A stretch of 47,301 nt of DNA from Chloroflexota bacterium (GTDB taxonomy: Bacteria; Chloroflexota; UBA11872; UBA12225). The notes below the pieces were generated by a model. It did no database searches. It worked only from the letters and a program-made list of their open reading frames with translations, and had not been told where the DNA came from. The DNA lies in assembly GCA_016199265.1 (NCBI GenBank), contig JACQGX010000237.1, positions 1 through 47,301 of the forward strand. The letters run 5' to 3'. Position 1 is the stretch's first letter; each line of letters starts with the position of its first letter. This document shows, piece after piece, positions 39,113-47,301 of the stretch. Both the position numbers and the translations under genes were made by a program.

Positions 39113-40234
39113 ATGATGCAACAGGACAAACCAGTGGAGTCGGTGATGCAACGGAACGAACAAGACGAACAAAGCGATCTCTGGGATCAGGACTGGATCG
39201 CGCCGGGGTGGTCCCAGCTCCGCCGCCGCCTCGCCCGCACGCCGGAGGTGCGCGAGCGCCTCGGCCGCCTTCTGGCGGCGGAGCCCGCCCTCGCCGGCCG
39301 GCTGGCGGAGCTCGCGCCGGCGCCGATCGAGTCCGCCGGGTCGCTCTTCTTCTCCGGCCGGTGGCGGGACACCAGCGGCGCCGGCGGTGCCGCCGGCACG
39401 GCGGTGCTGGTCAAGCTTAACTGCACGGCGCGGGACCTCTTCTGGATGCGGGCGCTCTCGGTCCCGTCGGTCCCCGCCGAAGAGGCCGACTCCGCCGCGG
39501 TCGTGCCCGCCCTCTTCGCCTCTGGCGGGTCGCTGAGCGGCGAGGCGGTGCGCTGGGTCGTCTTGGAGCGCCTGCCCTACCGGCTCAACGACTTTCCCGA
39601 TGACGTCCGGTGGGACATGCTGGCCGAGGCCGCAGCCCGCTTCCAGGCGGCCGCGGCGCGCGTGCCGGTCCCTCGCGCCGACCCCCCGGTCCTGTTCCGG
39701 CTCGACGCCGCCGCGATCCTGGGGTTTCTTAACCTGGGTGTGGGCGCCGGCGCCCCCGACTCGGCGCGGCGCCTGCTCGACCGCCTCGACGCGGACTGGG
39801 CCTGGCTCGAGCGGGCGTGCCCGACGGCGGTCAACCTCGGCGACCTGCACCCGGGGAACGTGCTCTGCCGGACGCCGCCACCGGCGCCGGGAAGAGCGGT
39901 GCTGATCGACCCCATCGTGCGGGTGGGGCCGTGGGCGTTTGACCCCGCCTACTGCCAGGCGAACGTCGGCGCCGACGCGGACCTGGTGGCCCGGACCGCG
40001 CGGTGGCGGGAGCGGCTAGGGCTGCCGGTCGGCGCTCCCGAGGACCTAGCCCGGATCGCGACGCTGCTCCTGGGCTGGATGAGCGCGATGTGGTGGCCCG
40101 CCCCGTGGCTCCCTGGCCTGCCGCCGCGCGGCACGCCCAAGGGGGCCGCGAGCGTGCCATGGGGCGAGGCGTGGAGAGCGCAGGCCGAGAGCTACATCGA
40201 GGCCGCCGCGGCGGTGGGGGGCGACCGGCGATGA
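39113..40234 (+). CDS. Phosphotransferase-family (APH-like) kinase
   Basis: The 373-residue protein has a kinase-like fold: a probable ATP-lysine in AVLVKLNCTARD (Lys101), the catalytic loop NLGDLHPGNVL (Asp244, Asn249) and a metal-binding LIDPIVRVGP (Asp266). This matches aminoglycoside phosphotransferase-type enzymes that phosphorylate small alcohols. It follows the Trm1-like gene by 31 bases and overlaps the next gene (ATGA), so the three form an operon. The substrate is unknown. Two ATGs (39113 and 39116) could serve as start. Confidence 0.85.
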   Translation: MMQQDKPVESVMQRNEQDEQSDLWDQDWIAPGWSQLRRRLARTPEVRERLGRLLAAEPALAGRLAELAPAPIESAGSLFFSGRWRDTSGAGGAAGTAVLVKLNCTARDLFWMRALSVPSVPAEEADSAAVVPALFASGGSLSGEAVRWVVLERLPYRLNDFPDDVRWDMLAEAAARFQAAAARVPVPRADPPVLFRLDAAAILGFLNLGVGAGAPDSARRLLDRLDADWAWLERACPTAVNLGDLHPGNVLCRTPPPAPGRAVLIDPIVRVGPWAFDPAYCQANVGADADLVARTARWRERLGLPVGAPEDLARIATLLLGWMSAMWWPAPWLPGLPPRGTPKGAASVPWGEAWRAQAESYIEAAAAVGGDRR

Positions 40235-40479
40235 GGCTGCGCTTCCTGGGGACCGGCGCGGCGGAGGGCTACCCGGTCCTGTTCTGCGGGTGCGAGGACT
40301 GCGAGACGGCGCGGGCGCGCGGCGGCCCGAGCATCCGCCGACGCGCGGCCCTGCTGGTGGACGACGCCCTGCTGATCGACTTCGGGCCGGACATCGGCGA
40401 GGCGGCCCGCGCGATGCGCTTGCCGCTCCACCGCGTGGAGCACCTGCTGATCACCCACGCACACGGCCGTTTTGGATAG
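40231..40479 (+). pseudogene. PhnP-like metallo-beta-lactamase-fold protein, truncated
   Basis: The frame starts at an ATG overlapping the kinase stop. It encodes MRLRFLGTGAAEGYPVLFCG, the cysteine pair region CGCEDCETARARGG, then LIDFGPDIGEAARAMRLP and HLLITHAH, the beginning of the metal-binding HxHxDH motif of this superfamily. After the second histidine the sequence turns to GRFG and stops. The remaining two-thirds is missing. The break adjoins a receiver-domain fragment, so a deletion probably joined them. Confidence 0.75.
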
Positions 40480-40610
40480 GATCATCTCGATGGAGACTGG
40501 TGCGGCGGGAATGCGACGGGTCGCGGGTGCACCGCTTGCGATCGCCGGGTGAAGCTCGCAGATGGCTGGCGAGGCTGGATCGAGGTATGGCTCGTGGCTG
40601 AAGCGATGGC

Positions 40611-40970
40611 TTGGTGCACGGAGCGCACGCGGCCGGCCTGCACGTCGGCGAGGAGCCGCTGGAGATCCGGCTGGCCACCGACGGCGAGGCGGCGCTGGCG
40701 GTCGCCGCCGAGGGGCCGGACCTGATCGTGCCCGACGTCATGCTGCCGAGGCTGGACGGCCTCAAGGTCTGCCGATGCCTCCGCCAGCAGAGCGCGGTCC
40801 CCATCCTTATGCTCACGGCGAAGGGCGACGAGGGGGACCGCGTGGTCGGCCTCGAGATTGGAGCCGACGACTACCTCACCAAGCCGTTCAGCATGCGCGA
40901 GCTGCTCGCCCGCGTGGATGCGCCAGGGGCGCATCCCACCGGCCGCTGCCTCGTGCTTGGACTGGCCTGA
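40611..40970 (+). pseudogene. Response-regulator receiver domain fragment
   Basis: The frame contains [60 protein letters not shown] and [20 protein letters not shown], an OmpR-type receiver with its phospho-acceptor Asp (VPDVMLP), the switch threonine (LTAK) and the conserved lysine (TKPF). The first strand with the acidic pocket and the whole DNA-binding domain are absent. It is flanked by other fragments. Confidence 0.8.
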
Positions 40971-41296
40971 GTGGCTATCTGGCCCATGCTGAACTGCCGG
41001 GCGCTGCAGACCACACCGGGCCGCTCCGGATCGTCGGCAGACTCCCATGACGGATCGGCTTGGTATGGGTTGGCCGAACGAGGCCCTCGCTGCTGGGCGT
41101 TGCCGCGCTAAGCGTGCCGGCAGGTCCGCGCCAGAGTCCGGTTGATGGGCGGCCACGCCGCGGCCACTGCCCCGTCACCCTGGCACATTACCATGAACAG
41201 CGACACCGCCCAACGTACACGCAGCTCGGGAGCCACCGCGCCGGACTCGTTGCACACGCTGGGCGGGCTTCCGAATACCCTGCGGTGCCCAGCCGC
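40971..41296. other. Intergenic region, no supported gene
   Basis: Short open frames only; none shows a natural protein pattern. The region lies between the receiver fragment and the end of the PIN gene. Confidence 0.5.
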
Positions 41297-41710
41297 CTAC
41301 GGCCGGATCAGGCGGACTATCACGCCCACGCTGACAGCTGCCCAACTCCGGTCGGCAGTGATCACCGGCCGGCCGAGCCGCAGGCCGACGGCCAGGCAGG
41401 CGCGGTCGCCCAGGGAGAGGCCCTGCGCCCGGGTGGCGGACCGGAGTTGGGCGATGGCGAGGGCATCGTCCTCGGTCAGCGGCACCACCTCCAGCAGGCC
41501 ACCGATGAGCCCCTGGTCCTGGAGGCGGCGGTGCGCGGTCGCCGGCTCCTCGCCGGCGTCGCCCAGACGGGAGAGGACCTCGGCGTAGTTGGCGATAGTG
41601 ACGACGGCCCCTACGGCGAGGGCCGCCTGGACCGTCTCGCTGCCGGGCTCCCCTTGGAGGTACGCGAGCACGGCCGAGGCGTCCAGGACCGAGCCTGCCG
41701 CGTCGTCCAT
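41297..41710 (-). CDS. PIN-domain toxin (VapC-like)
   Basis: The 137-residue PIN protein starts MDDAAGSVLDASAVLAYLQG and carries Asp10, Glu44 (NYAEVLSRLGDAG), Asp102 (LSLGDRACLAVGLRLG) and Asp120 (TADRSW). This LSLGDRACL pattern is typical of VapC toxins paired with AbrB-type antitoxins. Its ATG overlaps the antitoxin stop by one base. The set of acidic residues is complete, so an active RNase is expected. Confidence 0.93.
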   Translation of the reverse strand: MDDAAGSVLDASAVLAYLQGEPGSETVQAALAVGAVVTIANYAEVLSRLGDAGEEPATAHRRLQDQGLIGGLLEVVPLTEDDALAIAQLRSATRAQGLSLGDRACLAVGLRLGRPVITADRSWAAVSVGVIVRLIRP

Positions 41711-41976
41711 CAGCGCGCGTCCTCGCGCCGGGCCTCCTCCCGCCGCTCGGCGATCAGCTCATCGGCGAGGGAGCGCCCGGGAGCGAGGTCCCGGTAGAAG
41801 CCGCACAGGCGTCGGGCCTGCTCGCGCGCCGAGACGACCCGGAAGCCACCCTTGGCATCGACCGTCACGATCAGTCGGTCGCCAGGGTGCAAGTCCAGGC
41901 GTTGCCGCAGCCGAGCCGGGACGACCAGCCGGCCGCGCTCCCCGAGGGCAATGGTGTAGCGATCCGTGTGCTCCAT
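41710..41976 (-). CDS. AbrB/MazE-like (SpoVT-type) antitoxin
   Basis: The 88-residue protein begins MEHTDRYTIALGERGRLVVP followed by ARLRQRLDLHPGDRLIV, the swapped-hairpin DNA-binding domain of AbrB/VapB antitoxins. The rest (RLCGFYRDLAPGRSLADELI and an acidic helix) would mask the PIN toxin. The -10 element TACAAT ends only six bases before the ATG and no ribosome site exists, so the message is probably leaderless. Confidence 0.9.
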   Translation of the reverse strand: MEHTDRYTIALGERGRLVVPARLRQRLDLHPGDRLIVTVDAKGGFRVVSAREQARRLCGFYRDLAPGRSLADELIAERREEARREDAR

Positions 41977-41982
41977 GCGATG

Positions 41983-41988
41983 ATTGTA
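41983..41988 (-). promoter_or_regulatory. -10 element (TACAAT) of the AbrB/PIN module
   Basis: TACAAT on the minus strand is followed by six bases and then the antitoxin ATG, so transcription would begin at or next to the start codon. The -35 region is poor. Confidence 0.45.
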
Positions 41989-42065
41989 CCACGATTCTTG
42001 ATAAGCCCACATTTTCCGTCCTGCCCGCATGGGCTGGGTGGCCCACCAAGTGCCTTCCATTGCAT

Positions 42066-42523
42066 TCAGGGGCCAGGCTCCGGTACCCGCGTTGCCCCCT
42101 GTGAGAGGCTGGCGGACGATGCCGCACCCCTGCAGGTGGGCGGCCCCTTGGCCAGCCAGGCGCGGGACCAGACGAGCCCGGTGTGGGCCAGCGCGCCAAG
42201 TAGGCCGGGCAGCACGACCAGCGTCTGGGCGGCCAGCTTGTGCTTGCGGAGCACACCCAGACCCCGCCCTCGCCGGTCTCCTTTGCTGTCCGCCTCCATG
42301 GCGCCCGCCCGTCGTCGTGGGCCACCACGGCGGCCGCGGCCAGGTCCAGCCGGGTGGTGACGAGCACGGCGTGGGAGTACCCACTGGACTTGTCCTTGGA
42401 GGGGGTGCGCACAGGCCGTTTCCGCAAAACAACGGCCATGGCCACCCAGGTGGGCACCAGCGGGACATGAGCGCTGCCGGTTACACGGAACCAGGCAGCT
42501 AAATGCGCGAATTTACACAGCAA
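42066..42523 (-). pseudogene. DDE transposase C-terminal fragment, frameshifted
   Basis: One frame gives SSGYSHAVLVTTRLDLAAAA then VVAHDDGRA. The next gives MEADSKGDRRGRGLGVLRKH and KLAAQTLVVLPGLLGALAHT. Joined near 42300 by a one-base shift, these match the C-terminal part of IS4/IS1380-type transposases ('YDgR..iE...K.dk.gLgl...rkh..aAQ..vvll..laHn'). The N-terminal catalytic part is missing. No terminal repeats could be found. Confidence 0.65.
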
Positions 42524-42682
42524 ATCACAGTTTTGACAGTTCCAGGCGCTGCCGTCTCCCCCAGGCAGCCTGCTTGAGCGGGCTTGGTTGACGTGGCTGA
42601 GGAGGCCAAAGTGGCTTTAGCCCCCGGGCGGGCGCGGCCGGCAGACGACGTCACCCACTTCGGGACAGTGTCAGCCCGCCGG

Positions 42683-43849
42683 CTATGTCCCGAGTAGCTC
42701 CTCGCAGCCGAGATCCTCGTACGCCAGCATTACTCGCTCCAGGTGTCCCCACCACACGGCCGTAGGCCAGCCTTCGACCCAGCACCGGGCTACCTTCGTG
42801 AAGCCCCACAGCACGGACAGGCGGTAGTCGCACCACAGCGCGTCGCGGTCGTACCCGGCGACGCCGCCCGCGACGAGCCGCGTGTGGTAACGCTCCAGCA
42901 GCGGCCGCTCCAGCCGGCGTCGGCGCTCCGGGAACCACTGCAGCGCGAGCATGTAGGCCAGGTCGTCCGTTCCCGCGCCGATCCGCCAGCTCCCCCAGTC
43001 CAGGATGCGCGTGGTGTCCCTCGTCGGGTCGCGCGGGTAGAGGAAGTTCCACCAGTGGGGATCGCCGTGCAGCAGCGTCTGCGGCGCCCGCGCCTGCCTC
43101 GCCGTCAGTTCCGGCTCGAAGGCCAGCACGCGCTCGTACACGGACCGCCGCGCCGCCGACAGGCGGTCGCCGAGGAAATCCAGGAAGCCCGGGATAGGGC
43201 TCTCGCCCGCGCCTCGCACGTTGCCCACGCCGTGCGCGCGCGCCGTCTCGAGCCGCCAGGCGAGGCGCTCGGCGATGTCGCCGCCCGGGCCAATGCGCTG
43301 GTGCTCCCACCAGGCGGCGTGCAGGCCCGCCGCGCACTCCACGGCATCTCGGCACAGCGCCTCGAACGGCGGCAGCGGGTGCTCCGGCTGCCAGTGCGTT
43401 TGCGAGAGATCCTCCACCAGTACGTGGGCGTCGGCCGTCTCCGGTGCCTGGAATGCACGCGGGTCGTGCGCCGCGCTGAAGCAGCGGACGATCGGCACAG
43501 CGGCCATGGCCAGCGCGGGCGCGACGTGGGTGTAAAAGGACACCTCATGGGCTCTGCCGAGGATGTGGAACGCCGGATTCTGCCCGGGCCACCGCCGCGG
43601 GAGCTTCAGCAGCAGCGCGCTGGGGGCGCTTGGCGCGTCCGGCGAGTAGGACGGCGAGAGGTGCACCAGACGCCACATCGCCGTCTCCGCGCCTGGGGAG
43701 TACTCAACGGTCGCTACCTGTTGGTGCACGAGGGAGCCGCTGCGTCGCAGCACCTCCGCCAACCATTTGGGCGTGGCCTGCGCGGCTTCGGTGAGGGGGG
43801 TGGACATGGATGCGCTTCTCTCCCGCTGGTCCTGGACCGTCTCCGCCAT
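42683..43849 (-). CDS. Ecdysteroid-kinase-like phosphotransferase
   Basis: The 388-residue protein has AAGGAG seven bases before its ATG. It carries LLLKLPRRW (ATP lysine Lys82), HVLVEDLSQTHW (hinge), the catalytic loop HGDPHWWNFLYP (261-272; Asp263, Asn268) and RILDWGSWRIGAGTDDLAYM (Asp284). The 'HGDxHxxNflyp' and 'iLDWqs...g....DlaY' patterns fit the EcKinase/DUF1679 group within the protein-kinase-like fold. In bacteria these enzymes phosphorylate small hydroxylated compounds. It is the second intact phosphotransferase in the window, and is not closely similar to the one at 39113. Confidence 0.88.
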   Translation of the reverse strand: MAETVQDQRERSASMSTPLTEAAQATPKWLAEVLRRSGSLVHQQVATVEYSPGAETAMWRLVHLSPSYSPDAPSAPSALLLKLPRRWPGQNPAFHILGRAHEVSFYTHVAPALAMAAVPIVRCFSAAHDPRAFQAPETADAHVLVEDLSQTHWQPEHPLPPFEALCRDAVECAAGLHAAWWEHQRIGPGGDIAERLAWRLETARAHGVGNVRGAGESPIPGFLDFLGDRLSAARRSVYERVLAFEPELTARQARAPQTLLHGDPHWWNFLYPRDPTRDTTRILDWGSWRIGAGTDDLAYMLALQWFPERRRRLERPLLERYHTRLVAGGVAGYDRDALWCDYRLSVLWGFTKVARCWVEGWPTAVWWGHLERVMLAYEDLGCEELLGT

Positions 43850-43921
43850 GCCGCTGCTCCTTCCCGAGCCTCCTTATGTTGGTGCCACGGACAGCGGAAC
43901 AGTTAGCCATACAGGCTTGTG

Positions 43922-44923
43922 TCACATCGCCAGTGCCTCGGCGAGCGCTTGCTCCAGCGCCAGCCCGCTCCCCGCTTTCCAGGCAGCCGCCTGCGCCGCT
44001 TCATCCAGGGCTCGCCGGGCCGGCCGTAGCCAGCGATCGAACCAGGCTTCCTCGGGCGGCCCAAAGGTGATGCCCGCCGCCTCGTGGTGCGCCTTGCCGG
44101 CGCTCGCCAGACGCAGCGCCCGCTCCGGCTGTCCCAGATGCGCAGCGATCGCGGCGAACGTACGCAGCACCAGCCCCAACAAGTAGTCTGTACCAGTCGC
44201 GCGCGCGAGCGCGACATTCTCCTCCAAGGAACGCCGAGCCGCATCGTAGTCGCCTTGGTCGATATCCAAGCGCGCCAGACGGTACAGCGTGCCGCGGACG
44301 ATGTACGTGTTTCCCTGCTCCCGCGCGAGCGCGAGGCTCTCCTCATACAGGCCGCGTGCCGTTGCGTCGTCGTGGTTGGCGGCGCGGACCACCGTGGCCA
44401 GGTGGGAGAGCGTGACCGGCAGGAGCGTCGTCAGGCCCAGCGCGCGCCGGATGGTCAGGCATTCCTGGAGCAGCTTGCGCGCCGCGCTAGGGTCGTCCGC
44501 ATAGCACGCGAGCGCGCCGGCGTGATCGAGCAGCGTCGCCCGCGCAGCACTCGGTGCAGCCGCCCCCGGCAAGGCCAAGATCCGCGCGATCCACCTCTGC
44601 CCCTCGGTGACGCGGCCGCGCGATCCCCAGAACTCCCGCAACACGCGTACCAGGCGCGCGGCGCGTTCGACATCTTCGCGCTGCACCAGCCAGGCAAGCG
44701 TGGCTTGCAGGTGGGCGTACGCGTTCTCCAATCGATCGAACGCCACCGCCCGCCGGGAACTGAGCAGTTCGGGAAACAGGTCCTCGACGAACGCCAGCCA
44801 CCGTGCGGTGTCTCGCTCCTGCCGCTCCGTAAGCTCGGCGTCGTCTTCCATCGCCTCTAGCATGCCATCCTGCAGGCGGCTCTTGCCAGGCAAGACGAAA
44901 CGTGGAGGAGGCAGCAATATCAC
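43922..44923 (-). CDS. TPR-repeat protein, likely the C-terminal part of a LuxR/AfsR-type ATPase
   Basis: The 333-residue frame starts at a GTG without a clear ribosome site. Residues 40-75 (ERDTARWLAFVEDLFPELLS and FDRLENAYAHLQATLAWLV) match the junction that follows the NB-ARC ATPase in bacterial signalling proteins. From about 90 onward there are tetratricopeptide repeats (ARATLLDHAGALACYADDPS, YIVRGTLYRLARLDIDQGDY). The ATPase and any sensor or DNA-binding domain are absent. The gene is therefore a truncated regulator or a free-standing TPR protein. It lies 25 bases after the MFS gene on the same strand. Confidence 0.7.
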   Translation of the reverse strand: MILLPPPRFVLPGKSRLQDGMLEAMEDDAELTERQERDTARWLAFVEDLFPELLSSRRAVAFDRLENAYAHLQATLAWLVQREDVERAARLVRVLREFWGSRGRVTEGQRWIARILALPGAAAPSAARATLLDHAGALACYADDPSAARKLLQECLTIRRALGLTTLLPVTLSHLATVVRAANHDDATARGLYEESLALAREQGNTYIVRGTLYRLARLDIDQGDYDAARRSLEENVALARATGTDYLLGLVLRTFAAIAAHLGQPERALRLASAGKAHHEAAGITFGPPEEAWFDRWLRPARRALDEAAQAAAWKAGSGLALEQALAEALAM

Positions 44924-44948
44924 GGCCCGCTGCCCAGCTCTCGGCTCG

Positions 44949-46277
44949 TCACGCGACGGCCGCGCTTGGCCCCTCGGTGGGCTCGATGGGCACGATAGGC
45001 ACGATCACCCGGGGTAGTTGGAGGAGGGGCCACAGGCAGGCCACCAGGGAGATGCCTGCCGCGATGGCCAGTGCCGGCAGCAGCCCCAGGCGCTCCCCCA
45101 GCAACCCACCCGCCAGGGCGCTGATCGGCAGCATGCCCCACCCGACGAAGCGGATCGTCGCGCTCATCCGGCCTTGCAGCCGCTCTGGGGTCACCACCTG
45201 GCGCAGTCCGACGCTGGCCACATTGAACGACGGCGACGCCATCCCGTGCAGCACCGATCGGACCAGGAGGAGCGGCATAGCAAACGCCGGCACCATGCCC
45301 GCCAGCGGCACACAGACGTTGCCGATGCCAGTCAGCAGCAGGCTCCCGATGAGGGTACGCCGTTGCCCCAGGCGCTCGGTCACCGGGCGGAGCGCGACGG
45401 CGGTCAGCAGCGCCACGATGCTGAATACGGACACGATCACCCCGAGGAGCGCGGGCGTGAAGCCGAGCTCGCGCGTTTGGTACAGCACCAGCAGCGCGGC
45501 GTTGATCCCGCCGGCCAGCTGAACTGTCGCAATCTGACCGGCCAGCGTCCGCAGCACCGGGTGCCTCCCGACGATCCGTAGCCCCTCGCCAACGTCTCGC
45601 CAGACGCTGCGGCCGCGTGCCGGAGCGGCCGGGAGCGGCTCGGGTGTGCGGATCAGGCTCACGGATGCTGCCGACACAACGAAGGACGCCGCATCGACCA
45701 CCATCGCGACCGGCGCGGTGACGAGCTGCACGAGCGCGCCCGTCAGCGCCGGCCCGGCCGTCCCCGCAAACGAGCGGCTGACCTCCAGCTTGTTGTTGCC
45801 CTCCGTCAACGCGTCGCGCGGGACCAGCGATGGGAAATACGCCAGGTAGGCCACGTCGAAGAAGACCGTGAGCACGCCGACGAGGCGCGCGACGACGTAC
45901 AGGAGCTCGATCCGCAGCATCCCCAGCAGCGCGGCCGCAGGGACCAACCCGATGAGGAGAGCACGGCCGGCGTCCGCCAGGATGAGAATGGGGCGGCGGC
46001 GGAGCCGGTCCACCCAGGCGCCGACGAAGAGGCCCAGCAGGAGGAATGGCAGGTACTGCGCGGCCCGGATGGCGCCCATCTGCGCCGGCGTCGCGTCCAG
46101 GACCAGCACGGCGGTGAGCGAGAAGGCCAGCCCGCTCACCGCCGACCCGAAGAGCGAGACCGTCTGCCCCGCCCAGAGCTTGAGAAAGTCTGGGTGCCGC
46201 CACAGGCCACCGAGCCGAAGGGACGAGCAGGCCCTACCCAGGAGCGGTGAACCATCCGGGTCAGGTGCACGTTGCAC
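44949..46277 (-). CDS. MFS exporter (DHA3/enterobactin-exporter-like)
   Basis: The 442-residue membrane protein starts with GTG. It has FLKLWAGQTVSLFGSAVSGL in its first helix region, the loop motif VGAWVDRLRRRPILILAD near residues 85-102, many hydrophobic helices, and a second half repeating the fold (LRPVTERLGQRRTLIGSLLL). The 'f..lw.gq.iS..G..v' start is common in MFS_3/DHA3 drug and siderophore exporters. The neighbours do not fix the substrate. It may run with the DUF1992 gene, only three bases upstream. Confidence 0.92.
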   Translation of the reverse strand: MQRAPDPDGSPLLGRACSSLRLGGLWRHPDFLKLWAGQTVSLFGSAVSGLAFSLTAVLVLDATPAQMGAIRAAQYLPFLLLGLFVGAWVDRLRRRPILILADAGRALLIGLVPAAALLGMLRIELLYVVARLVGVLTVFFDVAYLAYFPSLVPRDALTEGNNKLEVSRSFAGTAGPALTGALVQLVTAPVAMVVDAASFVVSAASVSLIRTPEPLPAAPARGRSVWRDVGEGLRIVGRHPVLRTLAGQIATVQLAGGINAALLVLYQTRELGFTPALLGVIVSVFSIVALLTAVALRPVTERLGQRRTLIGSLLLTGIGNVCVPLAGMVPAFAMPLLLVRSVLHGMASPSFNVASVGLRQVVTPERLQGRMSATIRFVGWGMLPISALAGGLLGERLGLLPALAIAAGISLVACLWPLLQLPRVIVPIVPIEPTEGPSAAVA

Positions 46278-46280
46278 TGT

Positions 46281-46940
46281 TCACTCCGTAACGGGAGGGC
46301 ACGCCGTGTCAAAGCGGCGGCCGGCTTGCTCGGGGAGCAGGCGCGGTTTCTCGATCCAGGCGAGGCCGCGCGGCTTGTGCGCGTTGAACTCCTGGATCTT
46401 CCGGTCGAGTTCGGCGGCCTTCTGGACATAGAGGGCACGCGCCCGCAGGCGCTCGGCCTCGAGCGCGGCGGGTGAGGGGGTGTCCCCGGCGCTCTCTGCA
46501 CCCGCCGCGGAGCGAGGCGTCTCACCGTGTGGCCCGCGGCCAGATCGTCCGAACGGCCACCACAACCGGCGCACAGGCGTCCTGTTCCCCCTCTCTACCG
46601 GAGTGGAGAGGGGGTCAGGGGGTGAGGTCCCGCGCCGGCGCATCGCGGCAAAGTACCCGGCGGTGCGTTCGAGCATCGCCTGCAGCGCCTCGGCGTCGGC
46701 GCCGATCTCGCGGTCGAGCTCGACCCACAGCGGCGCTGCACCGGCGTTCTTGGCCACGCGAAAGGCGGTGGCCCACTCGGCCTCGTACGGGTTGTCGTCG
46801 TCGAGCTGGAGCGGCTTGCCGGTGCCCGGCAGATTGTCGAACTCACCGCGCTGCTGCGCCTCCTGAATCATCCGGTCGACGTGGCTGCCCCAATCGTCGA
46901 CGTGACGCCGCTTGCCTCCTTCATGGCGCAAAGGCGACAC
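46281..46940 (-). CDS. DUF1992 (DnaJC28-like) protein with a repeat-encoded insert
   Basis: The GTG at 46940 has GGAGGTG five bases upstream. The first part (WGSHVDRMIQEAQQRGEFDN, LPGTGKPLQLDDDNPYEAEW) is the conserved DUF1992 domain. The C-terminal part (LYVQKAAELDRKIQEFNAHK) is the usual helical end. Between them, residues about 105-120 (GTSPPDPLSTPVERGNRTPV) are encoded by dispersed repeat copy D, which has entered in frame and added a proline-rich linker. The length, 219 residues, is longer than the usual 120-170. The function of DUF1992 is unknown. Confidence 0.85.
   Translation of the reverse strand: MSPLRHEGGKRRHVDDWGSHVDRMIQEAQQRGEFDNLPGTGKPLQLDDDNPYEAEWATAFRVAKNAGAAPLWVELDREIGADAEALQAMLERTAGYFAAMRRRGTSPPDPLSTPVERGNRTPVRRLWWPFGRSGRGPHGETPRSAAGAESAGDTPSPAALEAERLRARALYVQKAAELDRKIQEFNAHKPRGLAWIEKPRLLPEQAGRRFDTACPPVTE
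46587..46627. repeat. GC-rich palindromic dispersed repeat, copy D
   Basis: CCCCCTCTC and GAGAGGGGG flank a short centre (TACCGGAGTG), followed by TCAGGGGGTGAGG. Layout and sequence match copies A and C. It lies in frame inside the DUF1992 gene. Confidence 0.8.
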
Positions 46941-47301
46941 GGCGACACCTCCTCGTGCACATCGTGCATGACTCTACTTGGCCCTTTCGACCATCCGCTT
47001 CGACGCTGCGCGGACGTACAAGCGACTACTTCGATACCGATCCAAGAGCCACAGCGGCGGCTTTCCCTACCATGACGGTAGCATGGCCGGGCGGCAGCTG
47101 GCATCGGTCAAACGCTGTATTTCTGGCCACGCAGACGCACCAGGAAACCGGCGTGCGCCGCGTCTCTGGCGGGTATGGTCGCTATGCTTCGTGGCTCCCG
47201 GCCTCTAGGATGCGGCAGCCGGTCAACGTCGGCTCACCGCCTCCGTCGTCGGACGGCTGCGCCACGTCTTGGGGACGGCTGCGCCGGATACCTCGGATAC
47301 C
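46941..47301. other. Window end, no supported gene
   Basis: No convincing gene is seen. GGACGGCTGCGCC is repeated twice within 30 bases near 47250-47290, and GGATACCTCGGATACC closes the window. Confidence 0.5.

Noticed and set aside
1-47301. tRNA or rRNA genes
   Set aside because: No cloverleaf with a GGTTCGAATCC-type arm or rRNA signature was noticed by eye; short ones could still be missed.

Overview
The window is GC-rich bacterial DNA. The likely source is Chloroflexota (Thermomicrobia-like): Tat/lipoprotein solute-binding proteins, many GTG/TTG starts, dispersed palindromic repeats, many toxin-antitoxin modules and IS66, IS701-like and IS5 elements fit together. No rRNA, tRNA or housekeeping marker was found, so this placement is an inference. 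Almost the whole window looks like an accessory region: complete genes sit among truncated, frameshifted and deleted ones.

Layout. 1-2.5 kb: a lipoprotein sugar-type solute-binding protein, the 5' stub of a Gfo/Idh/MocA oxidoreductase, the 3' end of a tyrosine recombinase, and a small overlapping gene pair resembling a RelE-type toxin-antitoxin module. 3.1-13.7 kb (minus strand): a tightly overlapping four-gene operon encoding a DUF499 P-loop ATPase, a 167-residue protein of unknown function, a DUF1156 adenine-type DNA methyltransferase, and a phospholipase-D-like domain fused to an SNF2 helicase. Its parts match those of type III BREX and resemble DISARM, but no PglZ phosphatase and no DUF1998 gene is present. 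It is the best candidate for an unusual defence system. An IS66-family element lies 17 bases upstream of its first start codon, in the same orientation.

15.3-19.1 kb: a solute-binding-protein remnant, a Phd/PIN toxin-antitoxin module, an alpha/beta hydrolase, and an IS701-like element whose transposase carries an amber codon and which sits between CTAG target copies at the start of the hydrolase gene. 19.2-24.7 kb: an iron/heme-type uptake locus with a FecCD permease, a lipoprotein binding protein, a divergent HutX/HemS-like protein, a cytoplasmic [2Fe-2S] ferredoxin fused to a periplasmic-binding-fold domain, and an ABC ATPase. 24.9-25.8 kb: an intact IS5-family element with a TAA target duplication. 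25.8-29.4 kb: a nucleotidyltransferase overlapping a broken aminoglycoside-phosphotransferase-like gene, plus remnants of an acetyltransferase, a frameshifted hydrolase, a methyltransferase and a P-loop kinase.

29.4-47.3 kb: three more toxin-antitoxin modules (RHH/PIN, Xre/RES, AbrB/PIN), a zinc-ribbon membrane protein, a HEAT-repeat protein with a C-terminal domain resembling ADP-ribosyltransferases, a second alpha/beta hydrolase, an O-methyltransferase, a divergent pyrophosphatase-like protein, an internally deleted Trm1-type tRNA methyltransferase, two phosphotransferases, a TPR protein, an MFS exporter and a DUF1992 protein. A GC-rich palindromic repeat occurs four times, each time inside or at the edge of a gene, twice in the defence operon. 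Several genes have a TATACT -10 element so close to the start codon that the predicted leader is only a Shine-Dalgarno sequence or nothing.
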